This document shows, piece by piece, positions 1 to 8,920 of a DNA stretch of 64,000 nt (its first letter is position 1; each line of letters begins with the position of its first letter). A program made the translations under genes and the position numbers. This DNA is from Diplonema japonicum (Eukaryota > Euglenozoa > Diplonemea > Diplonemida > Diplonemidae): the NCBI GenBank assembly GCA_964019335.1, contig OZ025670.1:372001-436000 (forward strand), given 5' to 3'. The notes under the pieces are model-generated. The model was not told the DNA's origin and did not search any database. It was given only the letters and a program-made list of their open reading frames with translations.

Positions 1-1339
1 CTGGCCCAGGTTGACTGCCATGCTGAAGGCGTGGACGAGCAGTGCAAGCAACCCCCTGTCTTAATGTTATGTCAAATCCTGGACTTCCTGGTTTTGGGGG
101 GTTTGGGAGTACCATCGGGAACCAGAAAATAAATAAAATTACGTATTCATGAATTAAAGTGGACTTTACTCTTTCCCTTGGCTGATAATCTGTTCCTCGG
201 AATCTGATTTTCACGAGCGAAGCGAGGGAAAATACCGCGGGAAATAAAGTCCACTTTATTTTTCATAAATCAATAGTTATTAAAAAAAAAAAAAAAAAAC
301 TATGTTATTTGTTATGGTAGTTTGTTTGCCGTTCTTCTTTGGGGCAACAAGACCAAGGGTCTTCGGGCCTAGGTGCACTTGCCCCCCCCCCATTTTTTTC
401 CCCTCATTTCTTTACGCTTTTCTCTGTGTATTGCTGAAAAGAGAAGGGGAAAATATTTGTTTGGAGAGAAAATCTAAAAAGAGACGTATGCCTTTTGCTT
501 GGTAGATATACAAAAAAAAAAAAAGATTAAATGCGAAGGGGGTATTTTACGTTTCCTTGAAAGAACAAACCAGGGGGAAGGAAAGTTGCAATGAACGGTG
601 CTTTGCACTTTTCATTTTTTGTTGCCTCCCTTTTTTTTTTCTTAGGTAGTGATAGCACACGAAACAGAAAACTTGAAATAGGTTTTTTTTTATTTCTTGT
701 TCTTTTTTTCCGAAAAAAAAAAAAAGGTATCAAGTTTTAATTTTTTGTTCCCTTCTTTTTTTTTTTCCCCCTTCCTTCCTTTCTCTTGTCCCTTACCCTG
801 TATTACAGTCTGGATATCGGTCTCTCATCCCATTTACAAAATGGGGAGGGGGAAAAAAAATCAACTAACTCTTCTTTCTTTTTTTTTCTTCTTTTTTTTT
901 TTCCCTGCGCCAAGGAAAAAAAAAGTTTTAAAAAAAATAAATGAAAAGAAAGAAAAGAAAAAAAAAAGAGAAACTTACCCTGAAGACTGCTTTTTTTTTT
1001 TTATTCATGAATCAGCGGTGTTTTCTCTTATTCCCTCATTTTTCAAAAAAAAAAAACAATTTTTTTTATTTCAGCTTTTTTCTTCTTCTTTCCGTTTCTT
1101 ATTCTTTATTTTAAAGAAAGAAAAAAAAAAAAAAAAAAAAAAAAAAAACAGCAGATTCTATTAGAGAAAAATAATAAGAAAGGGAAATAGAAGGGTGTCA
1201 TAGGGAGAATGAAAGGGGGGAGAAGAAAAAAAAAATGCACCACTTTTTTCTTCTTCTTTTTCCTATTTTGTCTCCTTTTTTTAAAAGTTTTCTTAATTCC
1301 CCCCCTTCCCCTCCTTCTTCTTTTTTTTTACTTCCCTCT

Positions 1340-1380
<41 letters not shown>

Positions 1381-1709
1381 CGGATTTCTAATGTGAAGCC
1401 ATGCTTTGGGAACCCTGAGAAATTCCACAAGGGAAGGAATGCAATTAAGTCAAGTTTTATTTGTGCTATTTTTTTTTTTCTTTAATTTCTTTTATCTTTT
1501 TGATGCATTTGGCTGAAAAGTACTATACAAAATGAAGCGGCCTTTTCTAAGGGAAAAGTACCTCTTTAAAAAAAAGAAAAAAAAAAAGAAAAACGGCTTC
1601 TAATTAGAAATCCGAAAGGGTAAATCATTTAAAGAATGTTTTTTTTTCTTTCTCCCCCTCCCCCTTCTAATTTCACATTGTTCACAAAAGAAAGGGAGAG
1701 GGGAATAAA
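1..1709. other. Low-complexity intergenic region with no supported gene
   Basis: Mostly long A and T homopolymers with short C and G runs, including a T run of about 40 bases near 1341-1380. Bases 1-64 have balanced composition and are open in two frames (stops at 62-64 and near 130). They could be the tail of an upstream gene or repeat, but nothing is recognisable. The pyrimidine-rich stretch 1640-1675 followed by a purine-rich leader precedes the first gene. Confidence 0.7.
145..271. repeat. Foldback element with inverted arms
   Basis: The left arm (about 145-168, core AAAGTGGACTTTA) is repeated in inverted orientation at about 243-271 (core TAAAGTCCACTTTA). Between them is a second nested hairpin around GAGCGAAGCGAG (213-227). 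The same design, outer AT-rich arms with an inner hairpin built on GCGAAGCGAG, recurs near 29,821-29,970, which suggests a non-autonomous foldback or MITE-like family. No coding capacity. Confidence 0.6.
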
Positions 1710-3005
1710 ATGTGTCAGCTATTCGGCTTTACGTTTATCCTCACTGTGGCTGCTCTGAGCTACGTGATGAACATGTGCCCTGAGGTTCTGTATCCCGACA
1801 CGGAAGAACCCACAGGGAAGGGCTTGGAACTGATCCCGGGCGGTGTGGAGGGGTACCTCAAGGTTCAGGAAGAGGCCCCCGTGAGCGTGTACGACGAAGA
1901 GGCCAAACGGTACAACTTCGGGAGGTTCAAGAAACCGTTCAAGAACGCCGCCACCCACAAACTGAACCCTGCACAGTACCTCACACAACACAAGGAATGG
2001 CACTGGACTGCCCTGTTCGCACAGGACGCCATCATCGGTGTGGCAACCCTGCAGTTCGGGTACGTATCTCACGCGGTATGGGAAAAAAAAAAAAAACAAA
2101 AAAGAAAAAGAAAGAAGAAAAAAAAATCTGTAGATCGCGTACCACTACAACGTGACGACAGATGAGTTTGAGAAGCAGAAGACGGAGATCCTTCTTGCAG
2201 GCCTGCCCCTCGGTGCCAAGCATTTCACGGAGGATGGTGCTCCTTCTTCAGTTGTCAATGGCTGCTCGAAGTTCAACTTCATGAGCGAGATGTCTCAGTG
2301 CTACGTGCCTGACACATCTGCCGCTGTCGTTTCTGTCAACACCACCTTCCCCTCGGGACGGTTTGAAATGGAGTATGAAATGGATCTCAGCAGCGATGAG
2401 TCCTTGAACTTCGTGTACCCCATTGGGAAGAACAGACCTTCCATTGTCTCCAAGATGAGCGGTACCCCCGCCAAGGGTTGGTTCAAGAGGGAGGCAGACA
2501 CCGTCCCAACACACATCACCGGGCTTGGGATGATCGACTGGACACGTTCCCTTGCTGCACGCTACACTGTTTGGAACTGGGCTGCCTTTTCCTTCGTCGA
2601 CGCCAAGACGTCCTCCCGAGTTGGGATCCAACTGTCTGCTGGTGTGTACGAGGACCCCGAAGGGAGGGGTGTGGAGAGTGTGTTGAATATCGATGGGAAG
2701 ATGACAGCCATCGACAAGAAGTTCATCTTCACAAAGCCCACCGAAGAAAGGCTTCTGATCGACACCTGGAAGGTTGCATCTGAGGATGGTGACATTCAAT
2801 ACACATTCACCCCCAGGGAAAGGTTTGCAAACAAAAAAGAAAATACCCTCCACACAGTGTTGGTGGTGCCTTTCATCTTTACATCCTTGACGGTAACCTG
2901 CAGCACATGGTGGGCACTGCCACTGGGACGATCACCCATAAGGGGGTTACGTACGAGTTTAAGAAGATCCCTGCTGTTCTAGAGGAGCATGTTGCGCTGT
3001 GGTAG
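1710..3005 (+). CDS. DUF2804-like protein, copy 1 of a tandem pair
   Basis: Three exons, 1710-2075, 2134-2822 and 2858-3005, give 400 residues. Introns of 58 bp (GTATGG...TCTGTAG) and 35 bp (GTTTGC...ACACAG) are supported by frame continuity and by the same positions in the second copy. The C-terminal half matches my memory of the DUF2804 family: a DWTRSLAARYT motif before aromatic residues, a short GIQLSAG-like strand, an IDGKM motif, a DTWKVASEDGDIQYTFTP block and a VGTATGTITHKG block near the C-terminus. The function of that family is unknown to me. Residues 3-20 are hydrophobic and may be a signal anchor. The start is the first ATG after a purine-rich leader. It differs from copy 2 by few residues, so the duplication is recent or the copies are homogenised. 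Confidence 0.8.
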
Positions 3006-3938
3006 AACAGTGGCAACAATGAAGTGAAGGGAAAGAGAGAGGGGGGGAAAGAGTTTTCAAAGATTTTTTGTCAAACGGCATTCTCACCGGGGATGTTTTC
3101 CAGGAAGTATATTCGAGTCAAAAAAAAAAAAAAAAAAAGATTTTCATTGTTTTTTTTTTCTTCTTTTTTTTTCGCCTCTTTAAAAAGAAGAAGAAAGAAA
3201 GAAAAAGAAGAGAGAATTGAAGAGGCGCAGTCCAACCCTCTCCTCCTTCCCCCTTTCGGTCTTGTAGGGTGAGCAATGCCCCCTTTTCCCACCTCATTGT
3301 GAGTAGGGTATTTTACCCTTTTTTCTTCTTCTTTTTTTTTTCTCTCGCTTCCCCTATAATCGCTTTGTGTTTTCGCGCGTGTGACGATTGTGGGGAGTAC
3401 ATTTTGTTATGGCAAAAGAAATGGGGGGGGGGGGGGATCTCTGTACACCTAACCAGCATCTCCTAAAGGACCGCAGTTTATTACATCAAGAACAGCCGCT
3501 GAGGGGCACCCTCGTTGTGAACGTTTTGAACTTCTTAAATAGGAATGGACGGAAGAAAAAAAAAAAAAAAGGGAAAAGAAAAAAGAGCGTTTGGTACTTT
3601 TAAGATAGAAAAAATGATTAGGTTTTTTTTTTCTTTTTTTCTTTTTTTCTTTTTTTCTTTTTTTCTTTTTTTCTTTTTTTCTTTTTTTCTTTTTTTCTTT
3701 TTTTTTTTTTTTTTTTTTTGAATGTCTTAGAAGACAAGATTTTTTTTTTTCTCCATGTGTTTCAAATGAAAAAAAAAAAAAGAAATCTGCTTCTCCATTC
3801 TTCACAACGTCGGCCACCTTTGCCGTCCGCCTCCTCCGCGCGTCGTCCTGACGACCCCTTTCCCTACTATGTGCCCGAAATAACTATTCACCAAGGGGAA
3901 GGGGCTAACAAAATCGAAGGGAGGAAAAAAAAAAAGAA
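3006..3938. other. Intergenic spacer between the tandem copies
   Basis: Homopolymer-rich spacer with no supported gene. It holds an (A)18 run near 3121, a G run near 3422-3435 and a long T/C tract at 3622-3719. A short purine-rich leader (3920-3938) precedes the second copy. The spacer does not look like the region in front of copy 1, so the duplicated unit appears to be limited to the gene. Confidence 0.6.
3623..3719 (+). repeat. T-rich microsatellite with 8-bp period
   Basis: C residues occur every eight bases from 3633 to 3697 inside an otherwise unbroken T tract, giving nine C positions of a CTTTTTTT unit, followed by a pure T run to 3719. It lies about 220 bp upstream of the second DUF2804-like gene and could serve as an exceptionally long pyrimidine tract for trans-splicing, though the distance is large. 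Confidence 0.9.
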
Positions 3939-5228
3939 ATGTGTCAGTTATTCGGCTTCACGATCGTAGCAACTGTGGCTGCTCTGAGCTACGTGATGAA
4001 CATGTGCCCTGAGGTTCTGTATCCCGACACGGAAGAACCCGTTGGGAAGGGCTTGGAACTGATCCCGGGCGGTGTGGAGGGGTACCTCAAGGTTCAGGAA
4101 GAGGCCCCCGTGAGCGTGTACGACGAAGAGGCCAAACGGTACAACTTCGGGAGGTTCAAGAAACCGTTCAAGAACGCCGCCACCCACAAACTGAACCCTG
4201 CACAGTACCTCACACAACACAAGGAATGGCACTGGACTGCCCTGTACGCACAGGACGCCATCATCGGTGTGGCAACCCTGCAGTTCGGGTACGCATCTCA
4301 CGCGGTATGGGGAAAAAAAAAAAGAAGGAAAAAAAAAATCTGTAGATCGCGTACCACTACAACGTGACGACAGATGAGTTTGAGAAGCAGAAGACGGAGA
4401 TCCTTCTTGCAGGCCTGCCCCTCGGTGCCAAGCATTTCACGGAGGATGGTGCTCCTTCTTCAGTTGTCAATGGCTGCTCGAAGTTCAACTTCATGAGCGA
4501 GATGTCTCAGTGCTACGTGCCTGACACATCTGCCGCTGTCGTTTCTGTCAACACCACCTTCCCCTCGGGACGGTTTGAAATGGAGTATGAATTGGATCTC
4601 AGCAGCGATGAGTCCTTGAACTTCGTGTACCCCATTGGGAAGAACAGACCTTCCATTGTCTCCAAGATGAGCGGTGCCCCTGCGAAGGGTTGGTTCAAGA
4701 GGGAGGCAGACACCGTCCCAACACACATCACCGGGCTTGGGATGATCGACTGGACACGTTCCCTTGCTGCACGCTACACTGTTTGGAACTGGGCTGCCTT
4801 TTCCTTCGTCGACGCCAAGACGTCCTCCCGAGTTGGGATCCAACTGTCTGCTGGTGTGTACGAGGACCCCGAAGGGAGGGGTGTGGAGAGTGTGTTGGTT
4901 CTCGATGGGAAGATGACAGCCATCGACAAGAAGTTCATCTTCACAAAGCCCGTCGAAAAAGAAAGGCTTCTGATCGACACCTGGAAGGTTGCATCTGAGG
5001 ATGGTGACATCCAATACACATTCACCCCCAGGGAAAGGTTTGCAAACAAAAAAAAAAAAAAAGAAATACCCTCCATACAGTGTTGGTGGTGCCTTAAATT
5101 TCTACATCCTTAACGGTAACCTGCAGCACATGGTGGGCACTGCCACTGGGACGATCACCCATAAGGGGGTTACGTACGAGTTTAAGAAGGTCCCTGCTGT
5201 TCTTGAGGAGCATGAAGCACTGTGGTAG
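3939..5228 (+). CDS. DUF2804-like protein, copy 2 of a tandem pair
   Basis: Exons 3939-4304, 4346-5037 and 5081-5228 encode 401 residues. Introns sit at the same positions and phases as in copy 1 but are 41 and 43 bp, differing mainly in homopolymer length. The proteins differ at the N-terminus (TIVATVA versus TFILTVA), at a few scattered sites, and by one inserted residue (KPVEKERLL versus KPTEERLL). Exons 1 and 2 are nearly identical at DNA level, including silent sites. Family, domain features and hydrophobic N-terminus are as for copy 1. Function is not known. Confidence 0.8.
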
Positions 5229-6062
5229 AACAGCGAAGGGGAAAGAAGCAAAAGAAGAGAGAAGGAATTCATCGAAGAACAAAAAGAGGGGGGGGGGGGG
5301 GGGGGGGGGTCGGTGGTATTGTCAGTAGTTATGTCCTCTTACGCCCCACCAGCGTTCTAGGGCAGTGGCTGAAAACAAAACAAAAGGAAATTATTGTGGC
5401 GGTCTAGAAGTTTGTATGCTCAAGTGAATATTGCTTAACAATTGTTATGCGTACCAGGGCTCTTTTCGCTTCGCTCAAGGAGGTCTCTTTTCTTTTTTTT
5501 CTTTGAGGAGAAAAAAGAAACAGAAATGGAGATAAATTCCCTACACCCCCAAAAAGCAAAGGACGATTTTTTTTTTTCCCTCTCTCTTTTTACATTTTTG
5601 GACAGGGAAGTGCAACAGAAGGAGATGTCCATTTCTCATCTTCATCTTCAAGATCCTTTTTTTTTTCTTGGGAGGGGGGAGAAAGGAATGAAGTAAAAAG
5701 CAAAAAAAAAAGGGGGCGAAGTGTCCCCCAGGTCTATTTATGTTATTTTCTTCTCTCCTCCCCCCCTTTTTTAAATCTCTTTTTTTTCCCTCCACTTATG
5801 TAACAGAAAACTAAGGGCCGGTGGGTAGAATAGCCAAGAGAAAAAGGGGAGGGTCAACTTTTTGACAGCTTCCTTGCCAAAGTTCTCTTCATCATCCTTA
5901 GGCTCGCTTTTGTTTCTGAGCAAGGAGTGGGTAAGACTTCCTTTCCTGAATATTTCCTTCCCTCGCCTTTCTTCAAAGGATTTCTTTTTTTTTTTTTTGT
6001 TACAAGCTAAGCAGCACGCTCACCAGTAACCCAGTAACCCCCTCAGTACCCCATGTATCAAC
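5229..6062. other. Intergenic region, no supported gene
   Basis: Contains a G run of about 27 bases (5285-5311) and several T/C-rich stretches. The last pyrimidine tract (about 5950-5999, ending in poly T and TTACAAG) lies some 60 bp before the next ATG and is the plausible trans-splice region for the following gene. Confidence 0.6.
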
Positions 6063-8642
6063 ATGACATCGAGAATCCCGTCATTCGTGTTTCCAGGACC
6101 GGATGCAAGTGATGTTGACTTGGAAGGCTCGAGAAGTTTACGGAAGAAGTCCTCTTTACGTACAGTGTTGGATGGCTCCTTGAACAGGAGCAGGTCATCC
6201 GTAAGGAAGACATCGTTTGCTGAACCAGCTGAAGCTTCTATCGGTTATGCTGATGCACGGAAGCTAGCCAGCATCACATTGGAGAATGAAAGAAAACTGA
6301 CAAGGAGGAACATGGCGAGCAAAGTAAGAGAACATCAAGACCAGGAGAAGCGAGACCGCTTGGCAGAGGAAGTGGCACGTGAAAAGCAATGGGTGGTGAT
6401 CCTATCTGTTGTACAATACGCGCGGTACGTGTTGACCACCTCGAGACAGGAACAGTCGCAGAATGTGTTATCGAAGCTTCTCGTACCCATTGTGAAGTTG
6501 AAACTGTGCATACAAAGAAGGCTACGCAACGCTCTGATAAAGGGTGTGCGGAACCGCGAGCGTCCTGACCCGAAAACCGTGCAGCAGTCCAGCGACATCT
6601 TCCGGGCATGGGACCTTGAGGCTGTCGAATACCTCGTCAACACCTTCACACAAACAGTACGAGACGCCGACAGTATCGTTGTCTACCAGAATTCACCTGC
6701 AAAAACTATTTGTTACATTGCAGAAGGACGTCTTCTCGCGCTGTCCAAACGTGCTGCAGAACGCCGCCGTGGTAGCATTGCCCAGCACATTCTCACTGAA
6801 GGCTCTTGGGTTGGTCTTGAGGAGCTTCTTTCAAACGGCCTTCACCTCTACACCATCATCACGCTGAAACCTACGCTCCTTTGGGTGGCCACTCAAGAGA
6901 GCGTAACCGCAGCCCTTCAATTGATGGACTACAACGTGAGCGTCAGGGATAAGACAAAAAACTGTATCACACGAAAGCTCACAACACACATGTCGTCTGA
7001 GAGCCCCTTGTCGGCTGACATCCTTGTCACGCACTTCCCCAATGTCTTCTCGTCATGGTCTGCGGCTACTCTCTCTGACCTTGTTAGTACTTTCCAGCCG
7101 AAAATGTTCTCCCCCGGAGAAATTATACAGAAGGAGGGCACGCGGCCCCGCCTGTCGATCCTCACCCAAGGCAAGGTTGCCATGGCAACAAAGCAACTCC
7201 TGATACATCCTGTGGAAACACCGAAGCCGTCGCACTACCAGCCCATGGCGTGCACCTTCAGCGACGCCACCCAAAACTACTGCAGAGAAGGGCCGTGCCT
7301 CATCGGCGTCGAATGTTTCCTAGGCGTTCCTCTGAAGAGCACCGTGGTGGCGCAGACCTTTGTAGAGGCGTGGGTGGTGGATGCAAGCAGTATTGCGGGG
7401 GTCCTTCTAACAGATCCTGCAACTGCGCTGGAAATGAAGACGGCAGCATGCAGCGTTCTGCAAGACTTCAACACAAAGCTGACAGTACCGTTCCTGCAGA
7501 TGGCGTTCAGACGACATGCCAACAGCATGCAGTGGTACACAAAAGAGGCCACGGCACTCCTGAAAGAAGCACAACCGCTCTTAATCCCAGAAACACACAC
7601 GCTGGTACAATGGGGAGAACAGGCAACGGGTGTGTACTTCATAACAAAAGGCAGGAGTGTAAGGACATCCGAGTCGGGCGAGATTCAAATGACGGCAGGG
7701 GCTGTGTTCGGTCTGCAGTACGAGGCAGTTCTTGGGTGCCCTTGGACGTACACGGTGAAGGCAGTAACCGAGGTAGAGGCGTGGTTCATCCCAAGGCATC
7801 TGTTGGCGCGGTTCTTGGAATGCCAGCCACCGAAGGCCAACAAGGCGGTGCGCAGGTCGATGGAGGAACGGTACATCGTCATTCACGGAACACACCGAAA
7901 CAGCATCCCCGTGCAGCAAAGCCAACCAAACGAGGTACAGGAAAGACCTAAGGAGATTTCACCGTTTGTCAAACAAATGCTTCGAGAATGGGCGAAAAGG
8001 GCCCGACGGGTGTGCTTAAAGGACCCTCTACCGGCAGACTTATCATTCTCAAGGAAGAAATCGAACTTGAACAGGGAGCTGGGAAAACGGAAAAGCACCA
8101 TGATGACACTACAGAGGATACCTACCATGGTCAGAAAGGGGACAGGGATTAGATTTTTTGAGACAGAAAAACCAAAGATTGATATGTGGAGCGCAGGGCG
8201 TGCGTTGGAAGAGGCAAGAGAGATTGTTAGAAAACTGAAATCAGAGGCGGTACCAGTTCAGTCTCCCGTTATTCAGGCTCCCCAAACGGTGGTGGTGAAG
8301 AAGGACCGGAGGGCACAACGTCAGCAACCGCAACAAAAATCGAGCAAAAAGGGGGAAAAGGAAGAAGCTGTGTACTCTTGTGAAGATTCAACAAGCATAT
8401 CACTTCCTTTCCTTACGGGCCGACTCACGAACCCAGCTCCCAAAAGGAACAAAACACTATCTATTCGCCTCCCCCGAAAGGTTTCAACTCACGAGTACCT
8501 TAGGACAAGGCATCTTCCTACGCCCCCCCCTGCTAGTTACAGGCCGCTGCCCTACTTCTCTTCCAGCCGCATACACTCTAGATGCGAGAGCACTAACTTG
8601 AAAAAATATGTTGAGAGGACTTTACCAAGTCTTGTGGAGTGA
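6063..8642 (+). CDS. Protein with three cyclic-nucleotide-binding-like domains
   Basis: A single uninterrupted frame of 859 residues. Three segments have the jelly-roll pattern of cyclic-nucleotide-binding (CNB) domains: about 195-290 (ICYIAEGRLLAL, then EGSWVGLEELL), 345-460 (FSPGEIIQKEGTRP, then ILTQGKV) and 500-600 (GVYFITKGRSV, then GAVFGL). The canonical phosphate-binding cassette (GELAL followed by R about 8-9 residues on) is not clear in any of them, so nucleotide binding is doubtful. The N-terminus (1-110) and C-terminus (about 640-859) are basic and low in complexity. It has no kinase domain or membrane segment, so it is not a channel or PKG. It resembles CNB-domain proteins of cilia or regulatory-subunit relatives, but the role is unknown. 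Confidence 0.85.
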   Translation: MTSRIPSFVFPGPDASDVDLEGSRSLRKKSSLRTVLDGSLNRSRSSVRKTSFAEPAEASIGYADARKLASITLENERKLTRRNMASKVREHQDQEKRDRLAEEVAREKQWVVILSVVQYARYVLTTSRQEQSQNVLSKLLVPIVKLKLCIQRRLRNALIKGVRNRERPDPKTVQQSSDIFRAWDLEAVEYLVNTFTQTVRDADSIVVYQNSPAKTICYIAEGRLLALSKRAAERRRGSIAQHILTEGSWVGLEELLSNGLHLYTIITLKPTLLWVATQESVTAALQLMDYNVSVRDKTKNCITRKLTTHMSSESPLSADILVTHFPNVFSSWSAATLSDLVSTFQPKMFSPGEIIQKEGTRPRLSILTQGKVAMATKQLLIHPVETPKPSHYQPMACTFSDATQNYCREGPCLIGVECFLGVPLKSTVVAQTFVEAWVVDASSIAGVLLTDPATALEMKTAACSVLQDFNTKLTVPFLQMAFRRHANSMQWYTKEATALLKEAQPLLIPETHTLVQWGEQATGVYFITKGRSVRTSESGEIQMTAGAVFGLQYEAVLGCPWTYTVKAVTEVEAWFIPRHLLARFLECQPPKANKAVRRSMEERYIVIHGTHRNSIPVQQSQPNEVQERPKEISPFVKQMLREWAKRARRVCLKDPLPADLSFSRKKSNLNRELGKRKSTMMTLQRIPTMVRKGTGIRFFETEKPKIDMWSAGRALEEAREIVRKLKSEAVPVQSPVIQAPQTVVVKKDRRAQRQQPQQKSSKKGEKEEAVYSCEDSTSISLPFLTGRLTNPAPKRNKTLSIRLPRKVSTHEYLRTRHLPTPPPASYRPLPYFSSSRIHSRCESTNLKKYVERTLPSLVE

Positions 8643-8920
8643 TCCCCCCCCCCCTTTTTTTTCCCCCACTAAATGAAATGTTTTCACAGGAAGTTGGGCA
8701 ATACATTCCAAGAAAGAAAGAAAAAAAAAAAAAAAAAAGAAAGCATACACTTTTTTTTTTTTTTTTTAGAGAAAAAAAAAAGAGAGAAAAAGGGGAGGAA
8801 CAAATAAAGAAGGAAAACAAAGAAAAGGGGAAGGTCGGCAAAATCAAAGTCCAAGCCAGGTACGCGTCTCAGAAAATCGACACAAATATCAACCCGAATC
8901 ATATTGTAATAACAGATGAG

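Noticed and set aside
697-1428. Open frames made of Lys, Phe or Ser runs on both strands
   Set aside because: They arise from poly(A) and poly(T) tracts; no start context, domain or balanced composition. The same holds for similar frames across all gene deserts.
5285-5311. G run as a telomere or G-quadruplex promoter
   Set aside because: A pure homopolymer with no repeat unit; such runs occur throughout the intergenic DNA here.
8639-8920. N-terminal extension of the mannosyltransferase frame
   Set aside because: It lacks an ATG and consists of homopolymer-derived Lys/Phe runs; ATG 8,921 is followed directly by a type II membrane anchor.
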